Of a DNA stretch of 64,000 nucleotides, positions 18,164 to 27,320 are shown one piece after another. Made by a program: the position numbers and the translations under genes. Origin of the DNA: Sphingomonas sp. HITSZ_GF (GTDB lineage Bacteria; Pseudomonadota; Alphaproteobacteria; Sphingomonadales; Sphingomonadaceae); contig NZ_JARQXA010000003.1 in NCBI RefSeq assembly GCF_029543155.1, positions 310,001 to 374,000 of the forward strand, given 5' to 3'. Below the pieces are notes generated by a model, which ran no database searches, had not been told where the DNA came from, and was given only the letters and a program-made list of their open reading frames with translations. Numbering within the stretch: position 1 is the stretch's first letter; every line of letters begins with the position of its first letter.

Positions 18164-18177
18164 AATATGCAGATATT
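18164..18177. promoter_or_regulatory. Candidate ArsR-type operator
   Basis: AATAT-GCAG-ATATT, a 5-4-5 inverted repeat in the 148-bp gap between the divergent ArsR-type and AlkB-like genes. AT-rich inverted repeats with ATATT half-sites are usual for this regulator family. Prediction from position and form only. Confidence 0.35.
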
Positions 18178-18225
18178 CAGGCGGTTGAATAGCCGGTTTC
18201 TGAAAACCATATCCGAAACTTATCC

Positions 18226-18789
18226 ATGCTATTTCCAGAACTTTTCGAACCGAACGTGCCTGCCGGAATCGAACTGGCCGGGAATATTATTTCGGCCGGC
18301 GAAGAAGCCGCGCTGATTGGAGCGATCGACGATGCCGGGCTGGCGCCGTTCCGCTTCCAGCAATGGCAGGGCAAGCGGCTGACCCGCAGTTTTGGCTGGC
18401 ATTATGACTTCGCCGATTCGCGCCTCGCCCGGGCCGAACCGATCCCGGATTGGCTGCTGCCGCTGCGCGAGCGGGCCGCGGCACTGGCCGGGCTGGCGCC
18501 GGGCGACCTCGTCCAGGCGCTGGCGATCCGCTACGATCCCGGTGCCGGCATCGGCTGGCACCGGGACCGGCCCGTGTTCGAACATGTCGTGGGCATCTCG
18601 CTGGGCGCCCCTGCGAGGTTGCGGCTGCGCCGGCGACGGCCGGACGGCAAGTTCGACCGGGCGGAGATCCCGCTGGAACCGCGAAGCGGCTATCACCTAT
18701 CCGGCGAAGCGCGGCATGGCTGGGAACACAGCATCGCGCCGATGGACGCGCCGCGCTGGTCGGTGACGTTCCGGAGCCTGGCGAATTAA
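18226..18789 (+). CDS. alkB: AlkB-like 2OG-Fe(II) dioxygenase
   Basis: A 187-residue protein of the AlkB superfamily, which oxidatively demethylates alkylated nucleic-acid bases using Fe(II) and 2-oxoglutarate. Seen: the HxD pair in IGWHRDRPVFEH near residue 109, the distal histidine in ARHGWEHSI near 168, and the 2OG-binding arginines in PRWSVTFRSL at the C-terminus. It is the compact form found in alphaproteobacteria rather than the longer E. coli AlkB, and could act on DNA, RNA or protein. The ATG at 18226 has only a weak ribosome-binding site. It is divergent from the ArsR-type gene and convergent with threonine synthase across a hairpin. Confidence 0.85.
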   Translation: MLFPELFEPNVPAGIELAGNIISAGEEAALIGAIDDAGLAPFRFQQWQGKRLTRSFGWHYDFADSRLARAEPIPDWLLPLRERAAALAGLAPGDLVQALAIRYDPGAGIGWHRDRPVFEHVVGISLGAPARLRLRRRRPDGKFDRAEIPLEPRSGYHLSGEARHGWEHSIAPMDAPRWSVTFRSLAN

Positions 18790-18792
18790 CTC

Positions 18793-18811
18793 CCCTCCCT
18801 TGCAGGGAGGG
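18793..18811. terminator. Hairpin between convergent genes (CT-rich family)
   Basis: CCCTCCCT-TGC-AGGGAGGG, a perfect 8-bp stem with a 3-base loop filling the 25-base gap between the AlkB-like and threonine synthase stop codons. Probably a bidirectional terminator. It belongs to the CT-rich repeat family also seen near 21290, 21410, 33456 and 55966. Confidence 0.6.
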
Positions 18812-18814
18812 AAA

Positions 18815-20056
18815 TCAGAGCGCGCTGAAATCCACCGGCGCATCCTTGTCGAGCGTCCTGGACTGGTCGGCGAGCGGGTATTTCAGGCCGGTGGCGCAGT
18901 TGAACAGCAGCACCGTCTCGTCCGGCGAGACGAGCCCTTCGGCCAGCGCCTTGCGCCAGGCCGCCAGCGTGGCGCCGCCTTCGGGGCAGAGCAGCAGCCC
19001 ATCCTGACGCGCCGCATCGTCCACCGCCTGGGCGATCGCCGCATCGCTCACCGCCATCGCCACGCCGCCGCTTTCGCGCACCGCATCGAGGATCAGGAAA
19101 TCGCCGACCGCCTGGGGCACGCGGATGCCCATCGCGACCGTGTGGGCGTCTTCCCAGCGGGTGGCGTGGCGCTCGCCCGCCTCGAAGGCGCGGACCATCG
19201 GCGCGCAGCCTTCGGCCTGGACCGCGATCATCCGTGGCCGCTTCCTGCCGATCCAGCCCAGCGCCTCCATCTCGGCAAAGGCCTTCCACATGCCGATCAG
19301 CCCGGTGCCGCCGCCGGTGGGATAGAAGATCACGTCGGGCAGCTCCCAGCCGAGCTGCTCGGCCAGCTCGAGGCCCATCGTCTTCTTGCCTTCGATGCGA
19401 TACGGCTCCTTGAGGGTGGAAAGGTCGAACCAGCCGCGCTCCTTCGCCCCCTGCCCCACCAGCTTGCCGCAATCGTCGATATAGCCGTTGACCCGATAGA
19501 CGCGCGCGCCCTGCGCCGCGATCTCGCGGACATTCACCTCGGGCGTGTCCGCCGGGCAGAAGACCACGGATTCGATGCCGACGCGGCTGGCATAGGCGGC
19601 CGCGGCGGCGCCGGCATTGCCGTTGGTCGGCATCGCGATCGTACGGACGCCGAGTTCCTTGGCCATGGCGATCGCCATGACCAGGCCGCGCGCCTTGAAC
19701 GAGCCGGTGGGCAGCCGCCCCTCGTCCTTGACCCAGAGGTGTCTGGCGCCGGCCGCACGCGCGAGCTTGTCGAGCGGGATGATCGGCGTGGCGATCTCGC
19801 CCAGGCTGACGATGTTCTCGGTACGGCGGACGGGGAGCAGCTCGCGATATTTCCAGAGGTCCGCCGGGCGGCGGGCGAGTTCGTCGCGGGGCAGCGCGGC
19901 CCTTGCGCCGTCGAGATCGTAGCGGACCAGCAGCGGCCGGCCGACACGCGAGAGGCCATGGAGCCGATCCGCCTCGTAGCGCTCGCCGGTCATCGAACAT
20001 TCGAGATGGGTGACGAAAGTCGGGCGATCGGCGATCAGATTGGCGTCGTGGCGCAA
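18815..20056 (-). CDS. thrC: Threonine synthase (PLP fold-type II)
   Basis: A 413-residue enzyme converting O-phosphohomoserine to threonine. Seen: the start region TFVTHLECSMTGERYEADRLHGLS, typical of this form; the PLP lysine in LPTGSFKARG near residue 120; a phosphate-binding GGGTG loop; and FNCATGLKYPL near the end. The only plausible start giving this N-terminus is TTG at 20056, because an in-frame TAG (the stop of the upstream serine hydrolase) lies just before it; the first internal ATG at codon 22 would remove conserved residues. It follows the serine hydrolase gene with a 3-base gap, so it is probably cotranscribed. Cytoplasmic. Confidence 0.93.
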   Translation of the reverse strand: MRHDANLIADRPTFVTHLECSMTGERYEADRLHGLSRVGRPLLVRYDLDGARAALPRDELARRPADLWKYRELLPVRRTENIVSLGEIATPIIPLDKLARAAGARHLWVKDEGRLPTGSFKARGLVMAIAMAKELGVRTIAMPTNGNAGAAAAAYASRVGIESVVFCPADTPEVNVREIAAQGARVYRVNGYIDDCGKLVGQGAKERGWFDLSTLKEPYRIEGKKTMGLELAEQLGWELPDVIFYPTGGGTGLIGMWKAFAEMEALGWIGRKRPRMIAVQAEGCAPMVRAFEAGERHATRWEDAHTVAMGIRVPQAVGDFLILDAVRESGGVAMAVSDAAIAQAVDDAARQDGLLLCPEGGATLAAWRKALAEGLVSPDETVLLFNCATGLKYPLADQSRTLDKDAPVDFSAL

Positions 20057-20059
20057 GGC

Positions 20060-21283
20060 CTAGTCTCCGCGGGCGAGTTTCTCCTCCGTCGGCGTATAGG
20101 CCGATCGCGCGCCGGGTCCATCGGCGACGTCGGTGGCGAAATAGGCGACGCCGGTGCCGCTCGCCTTGTCGATCCACAGCCCGGCCTTGAGGCCATAGGC
20201 GTCGCCCGAATGGCCGAAGCGGCGCTTGCCGTCGCCAAAGGGATCGTCGCGACACCCCTTTACCGGCGTGGCCTGGAAGGCGACGGCGAGGCCGTAGGAA
20301 CAGGTGAAGCCGCCGGTAGGAGTCTGCACCGAGATGTCCCCGCCAATATCGCCGTTGCTGCCATCATAGGTCCAGAGCGGCGTCTCCATCAGCCGGACCG
20401 AGGCGGGGCGCAGGATGCGTACCCCGTCGAGCATCCCATTGCCGAGGAACATTCGCCCGACCCGGGCCAGGCCGCGGCCGGAGATGCGCAGCCCGCCCTG
20501 CGGCGCGAAGATCGCGCCGTTCGCGCCGGCACGCCACACCGACAGGTCGCAGCTGCCGTCGCTGGCCGGGCTGACCGGGCAGGCGGGCGGCGCGCCGTGA
20601 TGATCGTCCTTGGTCGGCTTGTTCTCGCGGTACTGAACCACGGCGCGGGCTGCGGTCGCCGGCTTGCAGCTCGCCCAATTGTAGCAGGCGTCGAGTTTCA
20701 TCGGCTTGAGGACCAGCCGGTCCATCAGCCGGTCGAAGCGCTCGCCGGTGGCGCGCTCCATCACTGCGGCGACCACCGGGAAATTGAAGTTGGTATAGGC
20801 CCACCAGCTGCCCGGCGCATGCTTGTCGTCCCAGGCCCTGGGATTCTGCAGCACCGCGCGCATGTCCGCATCGAGCGGGAGGACATAGTCGACCCGATCG
20901 GTGAGGCTCGAACGGTGCGAGAGCAGCAGTCGGAGCGTGATCACCTTCTCCGGAAAGGCCGGGTTGCGCAGCTTCCAGCCGAGCCAGCGCGATACGTCCG
21001 CATCGAGATCGAGCCTGCCTTGCTCGACCAGCCGCAGCACGCCGATCGCGACGACCAGCTTGGAGATCGAGGCGATGCGCACCGGATCGTCGGGGCTGAC
21101 CGGTCGGTTGGCCGCGATGTCCGCCAGGCCCGACGTGAAGATCGAGACCTCGCCCTTGCGATCGAAGGCGACACGCACGCTGGCGACCGGCTTGACGATC
21201 TCGGTATCGGCGGGCGCGGGCTGCGTAGGCGCCGCCTGGGGATCGGCGGCAGCGAGGAGGAAAGCGAGCATCGGGACTACCAT
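20060..21283 (-). CDS. Serine hydrolase (class C beta-lactamase/PBP-like), secreted
   Basis: A 407-residue protein of the beta-lactamase/transpeptidase-like superfamily. Seen: a short hydrophobic N-terminus ([11 protein letters not shown]) suggesting a signal peptide, the SxxK nucleophile motif in IASISKLVV near residue 90, the YxN motif in YTNFNFP, and [10 protein letters not shown] in place of KTG. Such proteins act as esterases, D-amino-peptide hydrolases or carboxypeptidases; true beta-lactamase activity is not implied. The ATG at 21283 is preceded by GGGAGGGGAGAC, which is part of a dispersed CT-rich repeat. It lies downstream of the TonB-dependent receptor but behind a strong terminator, and just before thrC. 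Confidence 0.85.
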   Translation of the reverse strand: MVVPMLAFLLAAADPQAAPTQPAPADTEIVKPVASVRVAFDRKGEVSIFTSGLADIAANRPVSPDDPVRIASISKLVVAIGVLRLVEQGRLDLDADVSRWLGWKLRNPAFPEKVITLRLLLSHRSSLTDRVDYVLPLDADMRAVLQNPRAWDDKHAPGSWWAYTNFNFPVVAAVMERATGERFDRLMDRLVLKPMKLDACYNWASCKPATAARAVVQYRENKPTKDDHHGAPPACPVSPASDGSCDLSVWRAGANGAIFAPQGGLRISGRGLARVGRMFLGNGMLDGVRILRPASVRLMETPLWTYDGSNGDIGGDISVQTPTGGFTCSYGLAVAFQATPVKGCRDDPFGDGKRRFGHSGDAYGLKAGLWIDKASGTGVAYFATDVADGPGARSAYTPTEEKLARGD

Positions 21284-21285
21284 TG

Positions 21286-21430
21286 TCTCCCCTCCCTGCA
21301 AGAGAGGGGTCGGGGGTGGGTGGCGAGCGTAGCGAGCTCTGCGCCGGAGCGGAAAGAAGAAAAGGCCGGGGCATCGAGCCCCGGCCTTTCCTAAATCCAC
21401 CCCTAGCCCCTCCCTTGCAGGGAGGGGAAC
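21286..21430. repeat. Long CT-rich inverted repeat flanking a terminator
   Basis: The segment starting CCCTCCCTGCAAGAGAGGGG near 21290, with its GGGGGTGGG extension, recurs in inverted orientation at about 21400-21428 (CCACCCCTAGCCCC then TCCCTTGCAGGGAGG). A strong terminator hairpin lies inside the loop. The left arm also supplies the ribosome-binding site of the serine hydrolase gene. Confidence 0.7.
21361..21389 (-). terminator. Rho-independent terminator of the peptide-island TonB receptor
   Basis: AAAGGCCGGGGC-ATCGA-GCCCCGGCCTTT is a perfect 12-bp stem with a 5-base loop. On the minus strand it continues into a T-rich tract (TTTTCTTCTTT), about 50 bases after the receptor stop codon. 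Confidence 0.85.
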
Positions 21431-21437
21431 TTCGGGA

Positions 21438-24400
21438 TCAGAACTTCACTTCGGCGGCGATGGTGAACGAGCGGCCACGCGGATCCGCGACGCGCGGATC
21501 CCAGGAGCTGCCGGCACCGCTGTTGCCGTCATAGGTGATGGTGAAGGGCGGCGCGGTATTGAAGACGTTGCGCACGCCCGCGGTCAGCTTGTAGCCCGGC
21601 GCGAGGCCGATGAAGCTGATCGACGCGTTATAGACGATATAGTCGTCGGTGAACTTGTTGTAGTCGGTCCGCCAGATCGTGCCGGCGGCGATGCCGGGCA
21701 GCGCGCCGTTCTTGAAGCCCTTGCGGAAGATCTGGCTGAACGAGAACGACCAGTCCTTGTTCGACCAGCTGACGAAGGCATTGTGCTTCCACTTGATGCC
21801 CAGGTCGCCGGCATAGCTGAACACGCCGATCAGGCTGGGGCCATAGGCCGAGCTCGGGGTGAGCTTCTCGCGCTTCTTGAGCAGCAGCGAGCCGTCCAGG
21901 CCGGACGAGAAGCGGCCGCCAAAGGCTTCGAACGAGTCACGATAGGAGAACTCGATGCCCTGGGTGCGACGCGAACCGGCGTTGATCCAGCGCTGGTCGA
22001 TCACCTGCACGGTGCCCGACGCGTCGCGAATGAAGCGATCCGGGAACAGCGAGGCATTGTCGATCAGCTGACGCAGCGTAAGCAGCTGGATCGTGTTGTC
22101 GACCGCGATCGACCACCAGTCGGCCGACAGGCTCATGCCCGGGATCGGCTGGAACACCACGCCGGCGCTGAACTGCTTGGCGGTTTCCGGACGCAGGTTC
22201 GAGGTACCGCCCGTCCAGATGTTCGGACGGATCTGCGCGCAGGGCAGGCCGCTGCCGAAGTTGCTGGTCGGCACGCCGCCCGGGCACTTCACCGGATCGG
22301 CGATGTCCGAGCCGGCATAGGGCGATTCCGTGATGCCGTTGTAGATCTGGTTGAAGGTCGGCACGCGGAAGCTGGTGTTGTACGAGCCGCGGAACATGAT
22401 CTCGTTGATCGGACGATACTTGACCGAGACCTTCGGGTTCTTGGTGGTGCCAAAGCCGGTGTAGTCGTCGATGCGGCCGGCCAGCGTCAGCTCGAAGCCC
22501 TTGAACAGCGGCACGAGCAATTCGGCATAGGCCGCCTTCACGTCGCGGTGCTTCGGGGTGAGCGCGTTGACGTTGTCGAACGCGGCGAGGAAGATCACCG
22601 GCGCGCTGGCGGCAGCTGCCGCCGAACCGTTGAACTCATAGGTCTCGCGACGATAGTCGACGCCGGCGGCGAGCTGGACGTCTCCGCCCCAGATGCCGAA
22701 CAGCGGGCCCGAGATCGAGGCATCGGCCTGCTTCACCTCGTAACGACCGCCATAGAGCGTCGCGCCTTCCGCCGAGACCGACTGTAGCGCGGCGAGGCCG
22801 GCGTCGGTCTGGGTGAGGCTGAACGGATTGATCAGGCCCGAATTCATCACGCCGACAAGGCCGCGGGCCTGCTGGCCGTTGATCAGGCCTACGCCGGCAA
22901 CTGCGGGCGCGTTGGGATCATAGGCACCGTTCGCGAGCGTGCCGCGATAGTAATAGCCGCTGCCGAGCACCGAGGAGCTCTCCGAGCGGGCATAGGACGC
23001 GCCGGCGCGATAGTCCCAGCCGGCCCACAGCGGACCTTCGAAGCCGAGTGCGGCGCGGAAGGTCTGGGTGTTGGTGCGATATTCGCGCGGACCGCAGGGA
23101 ATGCAGCGCCAGCGATAGGAGATCGGCTGGCCGTAGCGCGCGTTGAGCGCCGCGATCTGCGCCGTGCGGTTCGGGTTGGTCGGCACGTCGAATGCCGCGC
23201 GGATCGCGTTGAACACCGTGTTGTACTGCGCGGTCGTCGCTGCGTTCAGCGGATAGGCGATCGGCAGGTTGGTGGTGTTGGCGGTGAGCTGCGCGTTCGA
23301 GAAGCTCTTGGCCGAATCCGCATCCGAGCCGGTGGCTTCGAACGAGACAATGTGATCGCCCGCGATGCGCCAGGTCGCCTTGGTGTAGTAGGTCAGCGTC
23401 TGGATCGGCTGCTGGATCACCGCCGCGCGGCCCGTATCCCACGAGCAGGCATATTGCGCGCTCGGGGTGTTCCAGAGCTGCTCGTCATAGGCCATGCCGC
23501 CGTCGATCGAGTCACAGCCCGCGCCGCCCGGCAGGTCGAGGATGTTGATGCCGCCCGAAGCGCCGTTGGCGCCATTCGGCAGCGTCAGCGTCAGGCCGGT
23601 GAGCAGCGTGCCGCCCGCGGTGATGCTGCCCGGCTGGGTGTTCGCGCCGATGTTGAAGGCCGTTGCGATCGGGGTGCCGCGCGTATCGACCGAAAGGCCG
23701 CGATTGGGCTGGTCGCCATTGACGAACGAACGATCCGAGCCGCGCAGGATCTTGTTCCAGCTATAGGCGACGGCGCCCATCACGTTGAAGCCGTCCTCGT
23801 CGAGGTCGCCATAGCCGACCACGCCGCCCAGGCGATAGATGTTGCCGCCGCCCTGCTCGGTGATGTCGTTGAAGCCGTTGAGGCTCAGGCCCTGGAAATC
23901 GCGCTTGGTGATGAAGTTGATCACGCCGCCGACCGCGTCGGTGCCGTAGATCGCCGAGGCGCCGTCCTTGAGGACTTCGACACGCTCGATCGCCGCGAAC
24001 GGGATCTGGTTCACGTCGACCGCCGAGCCCGACAGGCCGTGCGCTGCAACGCGGCGGCCATTGAGCAGGACGAGCGTCGCGCCCGCGCCCTGGCCGCGCA
24101 GGTTGGCAGCGGAAAGACCGTTGGTGCCGCGCTGCGCGCCGGTGACGACGTCGGCGTTCGACGCCAGATTGTCTGCGCCGGTGCCGCTGGCGGTGAGGAA
24201 CATCATCAGCTGTTCGGGGCTGCTGATGCCGTTGCGGGTGATTTCCTGCTGGGTGATGATCTGCAGCGGCAGCGCCGAGTTGTTCGGATCCTGCTTGATG
24301 CGCGAGCCGGTAACGACGATCTCGTTGCCCTTGCCCTGCTTGCCGTCGGTATCATCCGAGCTGGTGGTGGGAACCGCGCCAGTGGGCGTCGCGGCCTCCT

Positions 24401-24509
24401 GCGTGGTATCCTGGCTGGCGGTCTGTGCCCAGGCCGGCATCGCGCTGGCCATCGCCGCGAACGCCACCCCCGAGACAAGAATCCTTCTGAATGCCCTCGG
24501 TTCGATCAT
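21438..24509 (-). CDS. TonB-dependent outer membrane receptor, probable peptide ligand
   Basis: A 1023-residue receptor. Seen: a signal peptide ending MPAWAQ, an acidic and polar linker, a plug domain starting [13 protein letters not shown] near residue 63, the plug segment [16 protein letters not shown], and [27 protein letters not shown] long barrel follows and ends IAAEVKF. Receptors of this subtype commonly sit beside peptidases, and here it heads an island of peptidases and an AmpG-like permease, so a peptide or muropeptide ligand is likely but inferred. The ATG at 24509 has AGGGGG upstream. The gene is divergent from the permease operon, with 259 bases between them. Confidence 0.93.
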   Translation of the reverse strand: MIEPRAFRRILVSGVAFAAMASAMPAWAQTASQDTTQEAATPTGAVPTTSSDDTDGKQGKGNEIVVTGSRIKQDPNNSALPLQIITQQEITRNGISSPEQLMMFLTASGTGADNLASNADVVTGAQRGTNGLSAANLRGQGAGATLVLLNGRRVAAHGLSGSAVDVNQIPFAAIERVEVLKDGASAIYGTDAVGGVINFITKRDFQGLSLNGFNDITEQGGGNIYRLGGVVGYGDLDEDGFNVMGAVAYSWNKILRGSDRSFVNGDQPNRGLSVDTRGTPIATAFNIGANTQPGSITAGGTLLTGLTLTLPNGANGASGGINILDLPGGAGCDSIDGGMAYDEQLWNTPSAQYACSWDTGRAAVIQQPIQTLTYYTKATWRIAGDHIVSFEATGSDADSAKSFSNAQLTANTTNLPIAYPLNAATTAQYNTVFNAIRAAFDVPTNPNRTAQIAALNARYGQPISYRWRCIPCGPREYRTNTQTFRAALGFEGPLWAGWDYRAGASYARSESSSVLGSGYYYRGTLANGAYDPNAPAVAGVGLINGQQARGLVGVMNSGLINPFSLTQTDAGLAALQSVSAEGATLYGGRYEVKQADASISGPLFGIWGGDVQLAAGVDYRRETYEFNGSAAAAASAPVIFLAAFDNVNALTPKHRDVKAAYAELLVPLFKGFELTLAGRIDDYTGFGTTKNPKVSVKYRPINEIMFRGSYNTSFRVPTFNQIYNGITESPYAGSDIADPVKCPGGVPTSNFGSGLPCAQIRPNIWTGGTSNLRPETAKQFSAGVVFQPIPGMSLSADWWSIAVDNTIQLLTLRQLIDNASLFPDRFIRDASGTVQVIDQRWINAGSRRTQGIEFSYRDSFEAFGGRFSSGLDGSLLLKKREKLTPSSAYGPSLIGVFSYAGDLGIKWKHNAFVSWSNKDWSFSFSQIFRKGFKNGALPGIAAGTIWRTDYNKFTDDYIVYNASISFIGLAPGYKLTAGVRNVFNTAPPFTITYDGNSGAGSSWDPRVADPRGRSFTIAAEVKF

Positions 24510-24740
24510 GTCTTATTACCCCCTGAAACCGCAATTCCCGCGCGGTGAGAGGGCATTAGGTACCAAGAATGTTGCGGCGCGCCATAGTTTCTGTTCCCCG
24601 GACCATAACTCGATGGCATCAAATGAGACGATTGTGCGTGAAAGCGTGACACGGCTGCAACACAAGGCCGCTAGCATGGCCATTGACTGCGTCCGCGCCC
24701 CGTCCGAGCAGTAGCGAAACCAGGATCAGGGGAGCCCCGA

Positions 24741-24776
24741 ATGCCCTATTTCGACAGCGCGGTGCCGCGTGACTGA
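24741..24776 (+). other. Possible 11-codon leader ORF overlapping the permease start
   Basis: ATG at 24741, preceded by CAGGGGAGCCCCGA, encodes MPYFDSAVPRD and stops at 24776, after the permease GTG start at 24769. It has a better ribosome-binding site than the permease. It may be a translational coupling or attenuation leader, or a remnant of a longer gene. Too short to judge from composition. Confidence 0.3.
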
Positions 24777-26319
24777 GGCACCGATTCCCGCCGCGGCGGC
24801 GGTTCGCCCCGGCTGGGGACGCATGGGTCTCTATCTGCTGCTCGGCTTTGCCGCCGGCCTGCCCTTCTACCTGTTCAGCGCCACGCTTTCGCTGCGGCTC
24901 GCCCGGCACGGCGTCGACATCGTGATCATCGGTTTCTTCGCCTGGGTCTCGCTGATGTCGACGGTGAAGTTCGCCTGGGCGCCGCTGCTCGAGAAGTACG
25001 ACGTGCCCGGCTTCGGTCGCTTCTTCGGCAAAAGGCGCGGCTGGATCATGCTCTCGCAGCTGGCGATCTTCGCCTCGACCGTGGGCATGGCGTTCACCGC
25101 ATCGGACACCAACCTGCCCCTCACTGCGCTGTTCGCGGTGCTGCTCGCCTTCTGGACGAGCACGCTCGAGATCGCCGCCGATGGCTGGCGCGTCGAGCTG
25201 GCCCCCAATGCCGAGGAACAGGGCCCACTCGTCGCCGCCAACCAATGGGGCTATCGCGCCTCGATGGTGATCGCCAGCGGCGGCGCGATCTTCATGGCCG
25301 CCAAGTTCGACTGGACGATCGCCTATCTCTCGGTCGCGGTACTGGCCTTCGTCCCCTTCCCGATCCTCGCCGCGATGCGGCCCGAGGCCGAGGGCGGCGG
25401 CGGGCGCTCGGTCGCGCTGCTCACCGGCATCCTCGCCAGCCTTGCGGCAATGGTTGCCAGCATTGTCGCAGTCGGCGCGGTCGGCTGGGTGCTGCTCTCG
25501 GCAATCGGATCGGTCGGGATCAGCAATCCGGGCGTGGTGAGCTATTGGGTGTTCGCGATCTGCCTGCTGCCCTTCATTATCCTGGGCGCTTCGGTGCCCT
25601 GGCTTAGCAAGATGCCCTGGGACGCGCCGCTTCGCCGCTCGGCAGCCGTCGGGCCCTATGTCGATGTGGCGTGGCGCTACGGAATCGTGGTGATCCCGAT
25701 CCTGCTGTTCGTCTCGGTCTATCGCACCGGCGACGTGATGGCGAACGCGCTCTCGCATCCGATGTTCAACCATCTCGGCTATGGGCTGGAGCAGATCAGC
25801 GTCGCGGATGGCTTCGTGGCGCTAATCGCGGGCATGATCGGCGTCACCTTGGGCGGCATCCTGGCGGCCAAGGCGCCGATGGGCTGGGCGCTGGTTATCG
25901 GCGGCGTCATGTCGGCGCTGAGCAACTGGATCTTCGCCTGGCTGGCCTATCAGTCCCCGGGCGGTCCGGTGTGGTTCTCGCTGTTCGGCGTGCAGGTGAC
26001 CGCGGGCGATTTCGACCTCTATCTCGCCATGGCGATCGACCAGTTCGGGCACGGCTTCGAAGGTGCGGTGTTCGTCGTCTATCTCTCGCTGCTCGTGAAC
26101 CCGCGCTTCCCGAGCGCGCAATATGCGCTGTTCTCGGGCCTGGCCTTCCTGATCCCCAGGCTGCTCGCCGGGCTTTCGGGCGTGTTCCAGAAGGCGATCG
26201 GCTATGACGGCTTCTTCATCATGGCCGGCGCGATGAGCCTGGGCGCGCTGATCTTCCTCCCCTTCATCGTGCGGGCAAAGCCCAAGCCGGACGACACCCC
26301 GGCAGGCGCGACCGCATGA
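24769..26319 (+). CDS. AmpG-like MFS permease
   Basis: A 516-residue major facilitator protein resembling AmpG, which imports GlcNAc-anhydroMurNAc peptides in peptidoglycan recycling. Seen: the first membrane segment LYLLLGFAAGLPFYLFSATLSLRL, the AmpG-like loop GFFAWVSLMSTVKFAWAPLLEKYD, FGKRRGWIMLSQ in the MFS signature position, and about twelve to fourteen hydrophobic segments. A GTG start at 24769 is the likely beginning, overlapped by an 11-codon leader. Its stop overlaps the ATG of the next serine hydrolase (ATGA at 26316-26319). With the hydrolase and the L,D-dipeptidase downstream it forms an operon for taking up and degrading cell-wall or other D-residue peptides. Substrate inferred. 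Confidence 0.85.
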   Translation: MTEAPIPAAAAVRPGWGRMGLYLLLGFAAGLPFYLFSATLSLRLARHGVDIVIIGFFAWVSLMSTVKFAWAPLLEKYDVPGFGRFFGKRRGWIMLSQLAIFASTVGMAFTASDTNLPLTALFAVLLAFWTSTLEIAADGWRVELAPNAEEQGPLVAANQWGYRASMVIASGGAIFMAAKFDWTIAYLSVAVLAFVPFPILAAMRPEAEGGGGRSVALLTGILASLAAMVASIVAVGAVGWVLLSAIGSVGISNPGVVSYWVFAICLLPFIILGASVPWLSKMPWDAPLRRSAAVGPYVDVAWRYGIVVIPILLFVSVYRTGDVMANALSHPMFNHLGYGLEQISVADGFVALIAGMIGVTLGGILAAKAPMGWALVIGGVMSALSNWIFAWLAYQSPGGPVWFSLFGVQVTAGDFDLYLAMAIDQFGHGFEGAVFVVYLSLLVNPRFPSAQYALFSGLAFLIPRLLAGLSGVFQKAIGYDGFFIMAGAMSLGALIFLPFIVRAKPKPDDTPAGATA

Positions 26320-27320
26320 TCGAGAGCGCTTTCGCACCGGCGGCCGAGGCGGTTGCGTCCGGCCGCATCCCGGGCGCGACGCTGGGTGTGGTCGCGGCGG
26401 ACGGACGGCGCTGGGTGACGCATAGCGGCATGGCCGCGCTGGTCCCCGAGCCCGAGCCGCTGACGCTGGACCATTGGTTCGACCTCGCCTCGGTTTCCAA
26501 GGTGGTGGCGACCACCACGATGATCCTGCGCCTTGCCGACGAGGGCCGGATCGACCTCGACGCGCCGCTGACCAGCGTGATCCCGGACCTGCGCCAATAT
26601 GACGTGGCGGGTGCCTATGAGCGCACCCTCACCTTCCGCGACTGCCTGGCGCACCGCACGCTCTTCCCCGCGGTCGAGCCGATCTACACCTATGGCGACG
26701 ATCCGGACCGGCTGCGCGCCTTCGTGCTCCAGCGCGAATGGAAGCACATCGCCGAGCCGGTCTATTCGGACATCAACTTCCTGCTGCTCGGCATCGCGAT
26801 CGAGCGGGTGACCGGCAAGCCCTTGGGCGAATGGCCGCTGGGCGAAGGGCTGAGCTACGGCCCGCCCCCCGGCCCTGCCGTCGCGACCGAGCGCTGCATG
26901 TGGCAAAACCGCGTGCTCAAGGGCGAGGTGCATGACGAGAATTGCCGAGCAATGGGCGGGCAGACCGGCCATGCCGGGCTGTTCGGCACTGTCGCCGGCG
27001 TGCTCGACTTCGCGCAGGGCGTGCTGTCCGGCAGCTTCTCGGGCGCGATGCTCGAGGCCATCCGCACCCCGCAATATTCGCACCGCACCTGCGGCTGGGA
27101 ACGCAAGTTCGCCGGCTGGTCGGGCGGGCAGGCCTGCTCCGACGAAACGATCGGGCACACCGGCTTCACCGGCACCGGGCTGTGGATCGATTTCGAGCGC
27201 GGCCTCGCCTGGACCCTGCTCACCAACCGCGTCCACCCGACGCGCCATTTCGACAGCGGCATCTTCGTGCTGCGCCCCGCGACGGGGGATGCCGTCATTT
27301 CTGCCTGGGAGGCCCTATGA
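26316..27320 (+). CDS. Serine hydrolase (beta-lactamase/PBP-like), no signal peptide
   Basis: A 334-residue beta-lactamase-fold protein. Seen: the SxxK motif in DLASVSKVVATT near residue 60, YSDIN in the YxN position near residue 150, and GHTGFTGTG near the C-terminus. There is no N-terminal hydrophobic segment, so it should act in the cytoplasm, unlike its relative at 20060-21283. Sitting between an AmpG-like importer and a dipeptidase with 4-base overlaps on both sides, it may trim imported peptides. Esterase or D-peptidase activities are both known in this superfamily and I cannot choose between them. Confidence 0.85.
   Translation: MIESAFAPAAEAVASGRIPGATLGVVAADGRRWVTHSGMAALVPEPEPLTLDHWFDLASVSKVVATTTMILRLADEGRIDLDAPLTSVIPDLRQYDVAGAYERTLTFRDCLAHRTLFPAVEPIYTYGDDPDRLRAFVLQREWKHIAEPVYSDINFLLLGIAIERVTGKPLGEWPLGEGLSYGPPPGPAVATERCMWQNRVLKGEVHDENCRAMGGQTGHAGLFGTVAGVLDFAQGVLSGSFSGAMLEAIRTPQYSHRTCGWERKFAGWSGGQACSDETIGHTGFTGTGLWIDFERGLAWTLLTNRVHPTRHFDSGIFVLRPATGDAVISAWEAL

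Noticed and set aside
18800..21394. An 864-codon open frame on the plus strand across thrC and the serine hydrolase
   Set aside because: Antisense to two well-supported genes, with no recognisable motifs and biased composition typical of a shadow frame.
20060..27320. Beta-lactamase resistance genes
   Set aside because: The two SxxK proteins fit the broad serine hydrolase/PBP-like group. Their third motif is HSG or HTG, and context is peptide uptake, so antibiotic resistance is not supported.
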